Shown one piece after another: positions 9,371 to 19,918 of a DNA stretch of 64,000 nucleotides. This stretch comes from Sphingomonas oleivorans (GTDB lineage: Bacteria; Pseudomonadota; Alphaproteobacteria; Sphingomonadales; Sphingomonadaceae), in assembly GCF_003050615.1 (NCBI RefSeq), contig NZ_NWBU01000004.1, forward strand, positions 930,001 to 994,000. Reading direction: 5' to 3'. How positions within the stretch are numbered: the first letter of the stretch is position 1; every line of letters starts with the position of its first letter. The position numbers and the translations under genes are program-made. Under the pieces are notes generated by a model that had not been told where the DNA came from, did not search any database, and saw only the letters and a program-made list of their open reading frames with translations.

Positions 9371-10333
9371 ATGAACGGTTTCAAGACGACCATGCTGCTC
9401 GCGGCGATGACCGCGCTGTTCATGGGCCTGGGATATACGATCGGCGGTTCGGGCGGTGCCATCATCGCGCTTCTGGTCGCTGGCGGCATGAATCTGTTCA
9501 CCTTCTGGAACGCCGACAAGATCGTCCTGCGCATGCATGGCGCGCGCGAGGTCAATCGCGAAAATTGTCCGGAATTCGTTGGCTTGGTGCATGATCTCGC
9601 GGCGCGCGCGAACCTGCCGCTGCCCAAGGTCTATGTGATCGATTCGCCGCATCCCAATGCCTTCGCCACCGGCCGCAACCCTGAAAATGCCGCGGTCGCC
9701 GCCACCACGGGCTTGCTCGCCATCCTCGATCGGGACGAGATTGCGGGCGTGATGGCGCATGAGCTCGCCCATGTCCGCAATCGCGACACGCTGATCATGA
9801 CGATGACGGCGACGATCGCGGGCGCCATCTCGATGCTCGCCAATTTCGGCCTGTTCTTCAATCAGGGCGATGGCGAACGGCCGCAGAACATGCTCGCCAC
9901 GCTCGCCGCCGTCATCCTCGCGCCCTTCGCCGCGATGATCGTGCAGATGGCGATCAGCCGGAATCGCGAATATGGCGCGGATCGCGGCGGGGCGGAGATT
10001 TCGGGCAAGCCGCAGGCGCTCGCCTCCGCGCTCGCCAAGCTGGCGGAAGGAGCCGCGCGCATCCCCAATCCGGTGGTGCAGCGCAATCCCGCCGCGGCCG
10101 AGCTCTATATCGTGCCGAGCTCGGGGCGCGATAATATGTTCTCCACCCATCCCGACACCGGCAACCGCATCGCCGCACTGTACCAGATCGCCGCCGAAAT
10201 GGGCATAAGGCCCACCGGCGTGGCAGCAACGGTTTCGGCCGGCGCCCGGCGCAGCGCGCTGCATCCCGCCGCCGCCTCGGTGCCGCCCTCCCGCCGCCGC
10301 GCGAGCGCGCTCGATCCGCTCCGGCGGGACTGA
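9371..10333 (+). CDS. htpX: HtpX-family membrane zinc metalloprotease
   Basis: M48B membrane protease involved in quality control of inner-membrane proteins. 320 residues from the ATG giving [10 protein letters not shown]. Two N-terminal transmembrane helices come first, then the zinc site HELAH at residues 130-134, two more hydrophobic segments ([32 protein letters not shown]), and [12 protein letters not shown], which holds the third ligand. [11 protein letters not shown] is a family motif. The extra 30-residue Ala/Arg-rich C-terminal tail is unlike E. coli HtpX but common in alphaproteobacteria. Confidence 0.95.
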   Translation: MNGFKTTMLLAAMTALFMGLGYTIGGSGGAIIALLVAGGMNLFTFWNADKIVLRMHGAREVNRENCPEFVGLVHDLAARANLPLPKVYVIDSPHPNAFATGRNPENAAVAATTGLLAILDRDEIAGVMAHELAHVRNRDTLIMTMTATIAGAISMLANFGLFFNQGDGERPQNMLATLAAVILAPFAAMIVQMAISRNREYGADRGGAEISGKPQALASALAKLAEGAARIPNPVVQRNPAAAELYIVPSSGRDNMFSTHPDTGNRIAALYQIAAEMGIRPTGVAATVSAGARRSALHPAAASVPPSRRRASALDPLRRD

Positions 10334-10384
10334 CCTTCAAGCCCGGTCTTCGCTGGAGCGACAAAGGCTGTTACAGGCGCCGGC

Positions 10385-11665
10385 TTGACCGACCATATCC
10401 CCGATCCCGCCGGCACGGCCACGCGCCGTGCCGCCATGAAGCTGCTCGATGCCGTGCTGCGTCGTGGCCTGCCGCTCGATTCCGCGCTCGACGCCGCCGC
10501 ATCCGGGCTCGATCGCGCGGATGACCGCGCCTTCGCCCATGCCATCGCCGCCGAGGTGCTGCGCCGCCTTGCCGATCTCGATGCGCTGATCGACGGCGCC
10601 ACGGCGAAACCGCTGCCGCATGACGCCAAGGCGCGCTTCGCGCTGCGCATCGCGCTCGTTCAGGCACTTGCGCTCGAAACGCCCGCCCATGCCGCCATCT
10701 CCACCGTGCTGCCGCTGGTCGATGGCGGTCCGCGCAAGCTCGTCCATGGCGTGTTCGGCGCGCTGATGCGCGGGGATGCGAAGCTTTCCGATCCGCCCCG
10801 CCTGCCTGCCGCCGTGTCGAAACGCTGGCGCCAAGCCTGGGGCCGGCAGATGGTCGATGCCGCGCGCGTCGCAATCGCCGCTCCCCCCCCGCTCGATCTC
10901 AGCCTCGCCGATCCGTCGCAGACCGCGCTCTGGGCCGACCGTCTGGGCGGGATCAGCTTTACCCCCGGCCATGTCCGCCTCCCCGCCCGTTCGCGCGTCG
11001 CCGATCTGCCCGGCTTCGCGGAAGGCGCATGGTGGGTGCAGGACATTTCCGCTTCGCTGCCCGCGCGCCTGCTCGGAACCGGATCGAAACGAACCGTCCT
11101 CGATCTCTGCGCCGCGCCGGGCGGCAAGACGCTCCAGCTCGCCGCCGCCGGCTGGCAGGTGATCGCCCTCGACCTCTCCGAAAACCGCCTCGCACGCCTG
11201 AACGAGAATCTGAACCGCACCGGCCTTTCCGCCCGCACCCTCGTCGGCGATGCCCTCACCTTCGCCGCCGATGCGCCGGCCGATGCCGTGCTGCTCGACG
11301 CGCCCTGCTCCGCCACCGGCATCTTTCGCCGCCACCCCGACGTCCTCCACCGTGTCCGCGACAAGGCGATCGCCGATATCGCCGCCCGCCAGCGCGCCAT
11401 GCTCGCCCGCGCCGCCGACTGGGTGAAACCGGGCGGCACGCTGGTCTATGCCGTCTGCTCGCTCGAGCCGCAGGAAGGCGAGCCCGTCGCCGACGCCTTC
11501 GCCGCCTCCCATTCCGCCTTCATCCCCGATCCAGTCGCTCCGGAGGAGCTTCCCGCCGGCATCCTCCCCGACAAGGCCGGCCGGGTCCGCATCCTGCCCG
11601 GCATGCTGGCGGACCAGGGCGGCGCGGACGGCTTCTTCATCGCTCGGTTCCGCCGCAGCGCCTGA
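10385..11665 (+). CDS. rsmB: RsmB/Fmu-type 16S rRNA (cytosine-C5) methyltransferase
   Basis: SAM-dependent rRNA m5C methyltransferase of 426 residues. An N-terminal NusB-like helical domain spans roughly residues 10-130. The catalytic domain has VLDLCAAPGGKT (SAM), DAPCSATG (proline-cysteine motif IV) and CSLEPQEGE (motif VI nucleophile). The start is a TTG; the first ATG (10436) would delete the first helix of the NusB-like domain. It precedes rpe by about 40 bp, in the common alphaproteobacterial order rsmB / rpe / heparinase-like / purH. Confidence 0.93.
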   Translation: MTDHIPDPAGTATRRAAMKLLDAVLRRGLPLDSALDAAASGLDRADDRAFAHAIAAEVLRRLADLDALIDGATAKPLPHDAKARFALRIALVQALALETPAHAAISTVLPLVDGGPRKLVHGVFGALMRGDAKLSDPPRLPAAVSKRWRQAWGRQMVDAARVAIAAPPPLDLSLADPSQTALWADRLGGISFTPGHVRLPARSRVADLPGFAEGAWWVQDISASLPARLLGTGSKRTVLDLCAAPGGKTLQLAAAGWQVIALDLSENRLARLNENLNRTGLSARTLVGDALTFAADAPADAVLLDAPCSATGIFRRHPDVLHRVRDKAIADIAARQRAMLARAADWVKPGGTLVYAVCSLEPQEGEPVADAFAASHSAFIPDPVAPEELPAGILPDKAGRVRILPGMLADQGGADGFFIARFRRSA

Positions 11666-11708
11666 CTTTCTTGCCCCCGTCGATTCGGGACGGTAAGTGC
11701 CCCTCGAC

Positions 11709-12374
11709 ATGAGCCAGCCCATCCGCATCGCCCCGTCCATCCTCTCCGCCGATTTCGCGAAGCTCGGCGAGGAAATCCGCGCGATCGACGCGGCCGGCGC
11801 GGACTGGATCCATGTCGACGTGATGGATGGCCATTTCGTGCCCAACATCACGATCGGCCCGGCGGTGGTAAAGGCGCTGCGCCCGCACACGGCCAAGCCC
11901 TTCGACGTCCATCTGATGATCTCGCCGATCGATCCCTATCTCGATGCCTTTGCGGAGGCCGGCGCGGATATCATCACCGTTCATCCCGAAGCGGGCCCCC
12001 ACCTCCATCGCACGATCCAGCGGATCAAGGCGCTGGGCAAGAAGGCCGGTGTGTCGCTCAATCCCGCCACCCCCGCCAAGACGCTCGACTATGTGCTGGA
12101 GGAGATCGACCTCGTCCTGGTGATGAGCGTCAATCCCGGCTTCGGCGGACAGAGCTTCATCTCCAGCCAGCTCCGCAAGATCGAGGCGATCCGCAATCGG
12201 ATCGACAAGCTCGGCAAGCCCATCGACCTGGAAGTGGATGGCGGCATCGACGCCGCCACCTGCCGCCAGGCGATCGACGCGGGCGCCGACGTGCTCGTCG
12301 CCGGCACGGCCACCTTCCGCGGCGGCCCTTCGGCCTATGCCGCCAATATCGCCGGGCTGCGCGCGGGCGCATGA
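11709..12374 (+). CDS. rpe: Ribulose-phosphate 3-epimerase
   Basis: Interconverts D-ribulose-5-phosphate and D-xylulose-5-phosphate. TIM barrel of about 221 residues with [28 protein letters not shown] (metal-binding His and catalytic Asp), [15 protein letters not shown] and EVDGGID. The ATG at 11709 is chosen; an upstream GTG would add four residues. Its stop overlaps the next gene by four bases (ATGA), so it is translationally coupled to the heparinase-like gene. Confidence 0.96.
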   Translation: MSQPIRIAPSILSADFAKLGEEIRAIDAAGADWIHVDVMDGHFVPNITIGPAVVKALRPHTAKPFDVHLMISPIDPYLDAFAEAGADIITVHPEAGPHLHRTIQRIKALGKKAGVSLNPATPAKTLDYVLEEIDLVLVMSVNPGFGGQSFISSQLRKIEAIRNRIDKLGKPIDLEVDGGIDAATCRQAIDAGADVLVAGTATFRGGPSAYAANIAGLRAGA

Positions 12375-14095
12375 ACGCGGCGGGGCCTAACGAGCCCGCC
12401 GACGGGATCGAGCCGGGCAAGCGCCTGATCCGGCTGGAGGGCGACAAGGGCCTTTCGCTGACGGAAAGGCTGGCCCAGCGTTTCCACCGTTTCGCCTGGC
12501 GCACGCCCTTCCACGCATTGCGCCTGCGCGGACGCCATCCGCTGAAGCTGCTCGGCGTGCCGAAGGATCCGATTCCCGGTGACGAGCAGATCGGGCGCCA
12601 GATTCTCGCCGGCCAGATCGTCCATCGGGGCGAAGCGCTCGATATCACGACGCTCGACCTGAGCGGCACCACCCTCTCCCCTGCCCTCGCCGATCATCTC
12701 CAGAGCTTCGCCTGGCTGCGCGATCTCGCCGCGGCCGCCAGCTACAAGGAAGGCGCGCCGGTCGCCGAGGCGGTGATGCGCAAATGGCTCAGCGCCCATG
12801 CCCGGCAGGTCACCGAGGCGGCATGGCGGCCTGACCTGTGGGGCCGCCGCATCCTTTTCTGGACGGCGCATGCCCCGCTGATCCTCTCGTCCGGCGACCT
12901 GGTCTATCGCTCGGCCGTGCTCAACGCGCTCGCCCGCGGCGCACGCCATCTCGATCGTTCGGCGGACAAGGCACCGCAGGGCCTGCCGCGCATCGCCGCC
13001 TGGGCGGGCACGATCGCGGCGGGGCTGCTGATCCCGAATGGCGACATGCGCCTCGCCATGGCGGAGGAAGGGATCGCCCGCGCGCTCGCTCTGTCGCTCT
13101 ACGAGGATGGCGGGCTCGCCAATCGCTCCCCTCTCGGCCAACTCGAATTGATCGAGCTGCTCGCCCAGCTCAGGGCGGTCTATGACATGGCCGGCCGAGA
13201 TCTGCCCGATGTGCTCGCCCGCGCGCTCGCCACCGCCGTCCCGGCGCTGCTCGGCGTCGCGCTCGGCGATGGCAGCCTGTCGAGCTGGCAGGGCAGCGGC
13301 CCCGTGCCGGGCGCGCGCATCGAGGCCGCAGTCGCGGCCTCCGGGATTCGCGCCAGACCGCTCCGGCAGGCACGCGACTGGGGCTATCAGAGCCTGAGCC
13401 GCGGCCAGACCCGGCTGGTGCTCGACGCCGCGCCCCCGCCCGTCACGCGTCTCGCTACCGGCGGCTGCGCTTCCACGCTCGCCTTCGAGCTGTCGGACGG
13501 GCCCCACCGGCTGATCGTCAATTGCGGCACGCCGGCGGGTGCGGGACTGCCGCCCGAATTCGCCGCCGCGCTGCGGACCACCGCCGCCCATTCCACGCTG
13601 ATCGTCGCCGACAGCAATTCCACCGCGATCCATCCCGACGGATCGCTCGGCCGTGGCGTCGCCCAGGTGGAGCTCGACCGCAAGGAGCTGGAATCCGCCA
13701 GCCGGATCGAGGCGGCGCATGATGGCTATGTCCGCCGCTACGGCTTCCTTCATCGGCGGACGTTGACGCTTTCCGCAGACGGCCGGGAACTGGCGGGCGA
13801 GGACCTGCTACTGCCCGCCGGCCGCCGCCGCAAGCCGAGCACCGGCTTCGCGGTGCGCTTCCATCTCGCCCCCGGAATCGCCATTTCCGAGACGCAGGAC
13901 GGGCTCGGAGCGCTGCTCCGCCTCGCGCATGGCGCCTTCTGGCAATTCCGCTGCCGGGGCGGCACGCTCGCCATCGAGGACAGCGTATGGATCGACGCCA
14001 CCGGCCGGCCGCATCCCACCAGCCAGCTCGTCATTTCGGGCGAAGCCGTCGCCGGCGGCACCACCATCAACTGGCTGCTGCGACGCGCGGCCTGA
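12371..14095 (+). CDS. Heparinase II/III-like protein
   Basis: 574 residues with the two-part plan of the heparinase II/III superfamily: an N-terminal alpha/alpha-toroid (roughly 90-330, with GNGDMRL-type and [17 protein letters not shown] segments) and a C-terminal beta-sandwich (roughly 380-570, with [12 protein letters not shown] and [16 protein letters not shown]). Family members are polysaccharide lyases, but the clade fixed in alphaproteobacterial core operons next to purH has no known substrate. I see no clear signal peptide, which is odd for a lyase. It overlaps rpe by 4 bp and precedes purH by 24 bp. Confidence 0.88.
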   Translation: MNAAGPNEPADGIEPGKRLIRLEGDKGLSLTERLAQRFHRFAWRTPFHALRLRGRHPLKLLGVPKDPIPGDEQIGRQILAGQIVHRGEALDITTLDLSGTTLSPALADHLQSFAWLRDLAAAASYKEGAPVAEAVMRKWLSAHARQVTEAAWRPDLWGRRILFWTAHAPLILSSGDLVYRSAVLNALARGARHLDRSADKAPQGLPRIAAWAGTIAAGLLIPNGDMRLAMAEEGIARALALSLYEDGGLANRSPLGQLELIELLAQLRAVYDMAGRDLPDVLARALATAVPALLGVALGDGSLSSWQGSGPVPGARIEAAVAASGIRARPLRQARDWGYQSLSRGQTRLVLDAAPPPVTRLATGGCASTLAFELSDGPHRLIVNCGTPAGAGLPPEFAAALRTTAAHSTLIVADSNSTAIHPDGSLGRGVAQVELDRKELESASRIEAAHDGYVRRYGFLHRRTLTLSADGRELAGEDLLLPAGRRRKPSTGFAVRFHLAPGIAISETQDGLGALLRLAHGAFWQFRCRGGTLAIEDSVWIDATGRPHPTSQLVISGEAVAGGTTINWLLRRAA

Positions 14096-14119
14096 CCCCA
14101 ACCCCACAGGATATTCATC

Positions 14120-15709
14120 ATGACCGAAGTGAAGATCGCCCGCGCCCTCCTGTCGGTGTCCGACAAGAGCGGCCTCGTCACGCTGGGCCAGGCGCTCGCC
14201 CGCCATGGCGTCGAGCTGGTCTCGACCGGCGGCACGGCGAAGACGCTGCGCGACGCCGGGCTTGCGGTGAAGGACGTATCGGACCTCACCGGCTTTCCGG
14301 AGATGATGGACGGCCGGGTCAAGACGCTCCACCCCAAGGTCCATGGCGGCCTGCTCGCGGTGCGTGACGATCCCGAGCATGCCGCCGCGATGGCGGAGCA
14401 TGACATTGGCGCGATCGATCTGGTGGTCGTGAATCTCTATCCCTTCGCCCAGACAGTCGCGCGCGGCGCGGGCCGTGACGAGGTGATCGAGAATATCGAC
14501 ATTGGCGGCCCGTCGATGGTCCGCTCTGCCGCCAAGAACCATGCCTATGTCGCGATCGCGACCGATCCGGCGGACTATCCGGCGCTGATCGAGGAACTGG
14601 ACGCCAATGGCGGCAAGTCCACTCTGGCGCTGCGTCGCCGCCTCGCCGCCAAGGCCTTCGCCGCCACCGCGGCTTATGATGCCGCCATCGCCTCCTGGTT
14701 CGCCTTCGCCGACCAAAGCGAGGCGTTTCCGGACTCGCTGTCGGTCCCTCTGCGCAAGGCGGCGGGGCTGCGCTATGGCGAGAATCCGCATCAGTCGGCT
14801 GCGCTCTATCTGCCGACCGGCCCGTCTGCGCGCGGTATCGCCCAGGCGGAGCAGGTGCAGGGCAAGGAGCTCAGCTACAATAATTATAATGACGCCGATG
14901 CCGCGCTCGAGCTGGTCAGCGAGTTCCGCGACGGCCCGCCGACCGTGGTGATCGTCAAACATGCCAATCCGTGCGGCGTGGCGACGGGGGAGACGCTGAT
15001 CGAGGCCTATGAGGCGGCGCTCGCCTGCGACAGCGTCTCGGCCTTTGGCGGGATCATCGCGGTCAACCGCCCGCTCGACGGCAAGACGGCAGAAGCGATC
15101 TCGGGCATCTTCACCGAGGTCGTCGCCGCGCCGGGCGCGGACGAGGAGGCCCGCGCCGTCTTCGCCCGGAAGAAGAATCTGCGCCTGCTGCTGACGGGCG
15201 AGCTGCCCGATCCGGCCCGGCCAGGCCTCACCTTCAAGACGATCGCCGGCGGCGTCCTCGTCCAGTCGCGCGACAATGGCCAGGTCGCGGCCGATGCGCT
15301 CCAGGTCGTCACCAAGCGCGCGCCGACCGAGCAGGAGCTGGCCGACTGCCGCTTCGCCTGGACGGTCGCCAAGCATGTGAAGTCCAACGCCATCGTCTAT
15401 GCCAAGGGCGGCGCCACCGCCGGCATCGGCGCGGGCCAGATGAATCGTCTCGAATCGGCGCGCATTGCCGCATGGAAGGCGAAGGATGCCGCGGAGAAGG
15501 CCGGCTGGGATCAGCCCCGCACGATCGGCTCGGCAGTCGCCTCGGATGCCTTCTTCCCCTTCGCGGACGGGCTGCTGGCCGCCGTCGAGGCGGGCGCCAC
15601 CGCGGTGATCCAGCCCGGCGGATCGATCCGCGATGCGGAGGTGATCGCCGCCGCCGATGAGGCGGGCCTGGCAATGGTCTTCACGGGGATGCGTCATTTC
15701 CGCCATTGA
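14120..15709 (+). CDS. purH: Bifunctional AICAR transformylase / IMP cyclohydrolase
   Basis: Catalyses the last two steps of de novo IMP synthesis. 529 residues, normal length. The N-terminal MGS-like cyclohydrolase domain shows [20 protein letters not shown] and [15 protein letters not shown]. The transformylase domain shows [35 protein letters not shown], and the catalytic KH in [12 protein letters not shown]. It ends [14 protein letters not shown] lies 8 nt before the ATG. It is the last gene of the rsmB-rpe-heparinase-purH run. Confidence 0.98.
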   Translation: MTEVKIARALLSVSDKSGLVTLGQALARHGVELVSTGGTAKTLRDAGLAVKDVSDLTGFPEMMDGRVKTLHPKVHGGLLAVRDDPEHAAAMAEHDIGAIDLVVVNLYPFAQTVARGAGRDEVIENIDIGGPSMVRSAAKNHAYVAIATDPADYPALIEELDANGGKSTLALRRRLAAKAFAATAAYDAAIASWFAFADQSEAFPDSLSVPLRKAAGLRYGENPHQSAALYLPTGPSARGIAQAEQVQGKELSYNNYNDADAALELVSEFRDGPPTVVIVKHANPCGVATGETLIEAYEAALACDSVSAFGGIIAVNRPLDGKTAEAISGIFTEVVAAPGADEEARAVFARKKNLRLLLTGELPDPARPGLTFKTIAGGVLVQSRDNGQVAADALQVVTKRAPTEQELADCRFAWTVAKHVKSNAIVYAKGGATAGIGAGQMNRLESARIAAWKAKDAAEKAGWDQPRTIGSAVASDAFFPFADGLLAAVEAGATAVIQPGGSIRDAEVIAAADEAGLAMVFTGMRHFRH

Positions 15710-15851
15710 TCGGGTGCCAATAAGCTGGCGATAGCCATGCCGCTCGGTTTGTCGCGCTTCGCTTGACCGCTTCCCGCGCTCGGGGGCATTCTGCCTCCCG
15801 GAACATTTCGAGGACAGGGCAGGCGCCCGCCCGAATGGGGGACTAAGGCAA

Positions 15852-18167
15852 ATGGCGAGCATCGCACCCGAAGGGCCCGCTTGGCGGGATACCGCGCGTC
15901 GGATCGGCCGGCGCGGCGGCACGATGATGGCGGGCGTGGCGCTGTTGGGCCTCGTGCTGCTCGTCGGTTTCGCGCTGGCGAGCTACCATGGCACCGATCC
16001 CGCGCTGAACACGGCGGCCGGCGGCCCCGCGCTCAATATCATGGGCAGCCCCGGCGCCTGGCTCGCCGATCTGCTGCTCAGCCTGTTCGGCCTGCCGGTC
16101 GTGCTGCTGCTGCCGCCGGTGGTGGTGGTGGCGCTTCGCCTGTGGCGCGGCGCGGAACCCGGCCGCTGGCGGCGCGCGCTTCCCCTCTCGCTCGGCGCGA
16201 TCCTGCTGCTCGACATCGGCTTCGCGCTGTTTCGCGGCGGATCGATCGCGCCGCTTCCTGCCGGGCTGGGAGGCGCGATCGGGCTGGTCGGTGCAGGCCT
16301 GGTCGATCTTGCGCTCGCTCAGATCAGCGCACCCGGCTGGCCGGCGGGCATCCGCGTCGCGCTGATGCTGCTGTTCGTGATCGCCGGCCTGGGGCTCGGC
16401 TTCTGGTCGCTCGGCCTCGATGCGGAGGAGCGCAGCGTCTTCCGCCGCCGTGCCGCGTCCGCCGCCGAAGACGAGGAGGATGAGGCTGATTTCCTGCCCG
16501 AGCCCGCCCCGGAGCGCGTGAAGCGCCCGCGCGCCGTGGCCCCGCCGATCGAGGAGGAAGCCCCCCGCCCGGTGATCGCCGAACCCGCGCCGCAACAGCC
16601 GACCGGTGCACGTGGCCAGCGCGAGCGACAGGCCAAGCTCGACCTGCGCGACACCTATACGCTGCCGACGCTGGACCTGCTGAGCGCGCCGCCGGCCGCC
16701 ACCGACAAGACGATCGACAAGGCCGCGCTCGAACGCAATGCGCGGTTGCTCGAATCGGTGCTCGACGATTTCCATGTGAAGGGCCGCATCACCGAGGTCC
16801 GCCCCGGCCCGGTCGTCACAATGTATGAGCTGGAGCCGGCCGCCGGCATCAAGGCGAGTCGCGTGATCGCGCTCGCCGATGATATTGCGCGCAACATGTC
16901 CGCCCTCTCCGCGCGCGTCGCGACGATTCCGGGGCGCAGCGTGATCGGCATCGAGCTGCCCAATCAGCGCCGCGAATCGGTGATGCTGTCGGAACTCGTC
17001 GCGAGCGGGAGCTTCGAGGACCAGACCGGCCTGCCGCTGATCCTGGGCAAGAATATCGCGGGCGATCCGGTGATCGCCGATCTCGCGCCCATGCCCCATC
17101 TGCTCGTCGCGGGCACCACCGGATCGGGCAAGTCGGTGGGCCTCAACTGCATGATCCTGTCGCTGCTCTACCGGCTGACGCCCGACGAGTGCCGCATGAT
17201 CATGATCGATCCCAAGATGCTCGAGCTCAGCATCTATGACGACATCCCCCACCTCCTCTCGCCCGTCGTCACCGAGCCGCAAAAGGCGATCCGCGCGCTC
17301 AAATGGGCGGTGGAGACGATGGAGGAGCGCTATCGCATGATGGCCTCGGTCGGCGTGCGCGGCCTCGCCTCCTTCAACGAGAAGGTCCGCGCCGCCAAGG
17401 CCAAGGGCCAGCCGCTCGGCCGCCGCGTCCAGACCGGCTATGATGCCGAGACCGGCCAGCCGCTCTATGAAGAGGAGAAGCTGGAATATGAGGTGCTGCC
17501 GCAGATCGTCGTGATCGTCGACGAGCTGGCCGACCTCATGATGACCGCGGGCAAGGAAGTGGAATTCCTGATCCAGCGGCTCGCCCAGAAGGCGCGCGCG
17601 GCGGGCATCCACCTGATCATGGCGACGCAGCGCCCCTCGGTCGACGTCATCACCGGCGTCATCAAGGCGAATCTGCCGACGCGGATCAGCTTCCAGGTCA
17701 CGTCCAAGATCGATTCGCGTACCATCCTGGGCGAGCAAGGCGCCGAGCAGCTTCTGGGCAAGGGCGACATGCTCTACATGCCTGGCGGCAAGCAGATCGC
17801 CCGCGTCCACGGCCCCTTCGTCTCGGACGAGGAAGTTCGCGCTGTCGCGGAGCATTGGCGCGGCCAAGGCACGCCCGATTATATTTCCGCCGTCACCGAA
17901 GAGCCGGAGGATGGCGGCTATGTCCTCGAAGGCGCACCTTCGGGCCCGGACGATCCCGAGACGCAGACCTATCGCCGCGCGATCCAGCTCGTCGTCGAGA
18001 ATCGCAAGGCCTCGACCAGCTGGCTCCAGCGGCAGTTGCGCATCGGCTATAACAGCGCCGCGCGCCTGATCGAGCGGATGGAGAAGGAGGGGATCATCTC
18101 CCAGCCCGATCATGTCGGCCGGCGCGAGGTGCTGATCGAACCGGGCGAGCTGGCGAACCATATCTGA
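15852..18167 (+). CDS. ftsK: DNA translocase FtsK/SpoIIIE
   Basis: Septal DNA pump that clears chromosome dimers during division. 771 residues. About four N-terminal transmembrane helices (residues 25-190) are followed by an acidic/proline linker. The motor has Walker A AGTTGSGKSVG near residues 419-428 and Walker B VVIVDELADLMM near 552-562. A C-terminal winged-helix gamma domain (WLQRQLRIGYNSAARLIERMEKEGI) reads KOPS-type sequences. The linker is shorter than in E. coli FtsK, as usual in alphaproteobacteria. It precedes lolA in the same direction, as FtsK often does. Confidence 0.97.
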   Translation: MASIAPEGPAWRDTARRIGRRGGTMMAGVALLGLVLLVGFALASYHGTDPALNTAAGGPALNIMGSPGAWLADLLLSLFGLPVVLLLPPVVVVALRLWRGAEPGRWRRALPLSLGAILLLDIGFALFRGGSIAPLPAGLGGAIGLVGAGLVDLALAQISAPGWPAGIRVALMLLFVIAGLGLGFWSLGLDAEERSVFRRRAASAAEDEEDEADFLPEPAPERVKRPRAVAPPIEEEAPRPVIAEPAPQQPTGARGQRERQAKLDLRDTYTLPTLDLLSAPPAATDKTIDKAALERNARLLESVLDDFHVKGRITEVRPGPVVTMYELEPAAGIKASRVIALADDIARNMSALSARVATIPGRSVIGIELPNQRRESVMLSELVASGSFEDQTGLPLILGKNIAGDPVIADLAPMPHLLVAGTTGSGKSVGLNCMILSLLYRLTPDECRMIMIDPKMLELSIYDDIPHLLSPVVTEPQKAIRALKWAVETMEERYRMMASVGVRGLASFNEKVRAAKAKGQPLGRRVQTGYDAETGQPLYEEEKLEYEVLPQIVVIVDELADLMMTAGKEVEFLIQRLAQKARAAGIHLIMATQRPSVDVITGVIKANLPTRISFQVTSKIDSRTILGEQGAEQLLGKGDMLYMPGGKQIARVHGPFVSDEEVRAVAEHWRGQGTPDYISAVTEEPEDGGYVLEGAPSGPDDPETQTYRRAIQLVVENRKASTSWLQRQLRIGYNSAARLIERMEKEGIISQPDHVGRREVLIEPGELANHI

Positions 18168-18251
18168 GAAGCCATATCCGGCAGGTTCAGTGGCGATTAA
18201 AGCCGGCTCCGCCATGTCCGGCGGCATGATGAATCCAAACGGAGTTTCCGA

Positions 18252-18869
18252 ATGCAGCGTTTCCTGATGGCCGCCCTCCTGGCGGCGCCGGTCGTGGTCG
18301 CCTCCGCGCCCGCCCCGGCCCAGACGAGCTCGCTGCAGCAAATCTCGCAGCATCTGCGCGGCGTGAATACGATGACCGCCGATTTCGCGCAGACCGACCG
18401 CAACGGAAAGACGCTTACCGGCGCCCTGACACTCAAGCGGCCGGGCCGTATCCGCTTCCAATATCAGAAAGGCGTGCCGCTGCTCATCGTCGGCGACGGC
18501 AAAGCGCTCACCATGATCGATTATCAGGTGCGCCAGGTCTCGCGCTGGCCGATCGGCAATTCGCCGCTGTCGGTGCTGCTCGATCCCTCGCGCGACCTGT
18601 CGCGCTATGCCAAGCTAGTGCCGAGCGGCGATCCGAACCTGCTGCTGCTCGAGGGACGCGATCCCAAGCATCCCGAATTCGGCACCATCACCATCGCCTT
18701 CGCCAAATCCGCGAGCGCGCCCGCGGGCCTGCTGCTCCAGGGTTGGTCGGTGCTCGACGCGCAGGGAAACCGCTCCATGGTCCGCCTCTCGAACCAGCGC
18801 TTCAACGTGCCCGTTTCCGACAAGACGTTCCGCTGGAACGATCCACGGGCGAAGGGCCCGGCACGTTGA
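18252..18869 (+). CDS. lolA: Outer-membrane lipoprotein carrier LolA
   Basis: Periplasmic chaperone that carries lipoproteins from LolCDE to the outer membrane. 205 residues with a Sec signal peptide ending near APAPAQT. The LolA fold appears as MTADFAQTDRNGKTLTGALTL, RPGRIRFQYQ and LLIVGDGKALTMIDYQ. It follows ftsK by 84 bp on the same strand. Length matches the family. Confidence 0.93.
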   Translation: MQRFLMAALLAAPVVVASAPAPAQTSSLQQISQHLRGVNTMTADFAQTDRNGKTLTGALTLKRPGRIRFQYQKGVPLLIVGDGKALTMIDYQVRQVSRWPIGNSPLSVLLDPSRDLSRYAKLVPSGDPNLLLLEGRDPKHPEFGTITIAFAKSASAPAGLLLQGWSVLDAQGNRSMVRLSNQRFNVPVSDKTFRWNDPRAKGPAR

Positions 18870-18929
18870 ACGAGGTCATTCATCATGGCGACAGGTAGAC
18901 TCGCCTAGAAGGACATCAGCGGTCGCATG

Positions 18930-19042
18930 ATCCCTGTCAGGATTTCCCCCCTGTTGCCTGACATGGATTCGCGTCCCGCCTGCGTGACGAACGCTAGGTC
19001 GGCCCTCGCTCCATGCCCCCGGAGCGAGGGCCTTTCCTTTTC
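18930..19042 (+). ncRNA. Candidate small RNA or structured 3' UTR with C-rich loops
   Basis: The lolA-xthA gap contains two hairpins in series. TGTCAGG (18935-18941) pairs exactly with CCTGACA (18957-18963) around a 15-nt loop containing TTTCCCCCC. A 12-bp terminator stem with loop ATGCCCCC then closes at 19032. Two C-rich loops with an intrinsic terminator is the plan of many small RNAs that target G-rich ribosome-binding sites. I could not find a convincing promoter, so it may instead be the lolA 3' UTR. The 5' end is a guess. Confidence 0.35.
19001..19042 (+). terminator. Rho-independent terminator after lolA
   Basis: A perfect 12-bp stem, GGCCCTCGCTCC (19001-19012) with GGAGCGAGGGCC (19021-19032), closes an 8-nt loop and is followed by TTTCCTTTT. 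It lies about 130 nt past the lolA stop and 73 nt before xthA, so it separates the two units. Confidence 0.85.
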
Positions 19043-19114
19043 CGGCCCTGCCTCCGCGAAATCGCCCTTCGCCGCTTCTGGCGCTCGGCGCGCGGCAACG
19101 CTACATCGCCTGCC

Positions 19115-19918
19115 ATGACCGCGCTCAAGATCGCTTCCTGGAACATCAACTCCGTCCGCGCCCGCATCGACATCGTCGAGCGTTTCCTGCGCGAGGAGCA
19201 GCCCGACATACTCTGCCTTCAGGAAACGAAGGTGGTGAACGACATCTTCCCGGGCGGCATCTTCCACCAGCTCGGCTACACGCATCAGATATTGCACGGC
19301 CAGCGCATGCATCATGGCGTGGCGATCATCAGCCGCATTCCCATCCGCGAGGATGCGGAGAGCCAGTGGCGCTTCGACTGGCAGGATAATGGCGAGGCGC
19401 GCCATGTCGGCGTGCAGCTCGATTGCGGTATCCGGCTGGAGAATGTCTATGTGCCCGCCGGCGGCGACATTCCCGATGCGGAGCTCAATCCCAAATTCGG
19501 CCAGAAGCTGGCCTTCATCGAGCGGATGACGCGCTGGGCCGAGCAGATCAGCCAGCCGACGCTGCTGGTGGGCGATTTCAACATCGCGCCGCTCGAATGC
19601 GACGTGTGGAGCCACAAGCAGCTGCTCAACGTCGTCAGCCATACGCCGATCGAGGTGGAGGCGCTGGCCGGGCTCAAGGCGGCGCATGATTGGGTGGATC
19701 TCGGCCGCAAATTCGTGCCGCCGCCCGAGCGGCTCTACACCTGGTGGAGCTATCGCGCGCAGGATTGGGCGGCGTCCGATCGCGGCCGGCGGCTCGACCA
19801 TATGTGGGCGAGCCCCGAAGTGGCGAAGCTCGCCACCGCGCACAAGGTGCACGAGCCCTGCCGCGGCTGGCTCAAGCCTTCGGACCATGTGCCGCTCGTC
19901 ACCGAGTTCGAGGTGTGA
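19115..19918 (+). CDS. xthA: Exodeoxyribonuclease III (AP endonuclease family)
   Basis: Mg-dependent base-excision-repair nuclease of the exonuclease III family, 267 residues. Catalytic signatures are IASWNINSVRAR near the N-terminus, LQETK (E37), GDFNIAP, GRRLDHMWAS and PSDHVPL. The ATG giving MTALKIASWN is chosen; the upstream extension runs into the terminator. The stop overlaps the GTG of ribA (GTGA), so the two are co-translated. Confidence 0.95.
   Translation: MTALKIASWNINSVRARIDIVERFLREEQPDILCLQETKVVNDIFPGGIFHQLGYTHQILHGQRMHHGVAIISRIPIREDAESQWRFDWQDNGEARHVGVQLDCGIRLENVYVPAGGDIPDAELNPKFGQKLAFIERMTRWAEQISQPTLLVGDFNIAPLECDVWSHKQLLNVVSHTPIEVEALAGLKAAHDWVDLGRKFVPPPERLYTWWSYRAQDWAASDRGRRLDHMWASPEVAKLATAHKVHEPCRGWLKPSDHVPLVTEFEV

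Noticed and set aside
15843-18461. 872-codon open frame on the minus strand opposite ftsK
   Set aside because: It mirrors ftsK in a GC-rich genome; the translation is low-complexity (His/Asp/Arg-rich), without a recognisable domain, while the plus strand encodes a full FtsK.
18866-18901. TTGAAC ... TAGACT as a promoter for the RNA candidate after lolA
   Set aside because: The spacer is 24 bp, too long for a sigma-70 promoter, and TTGAAC overlaps the lolA stop.
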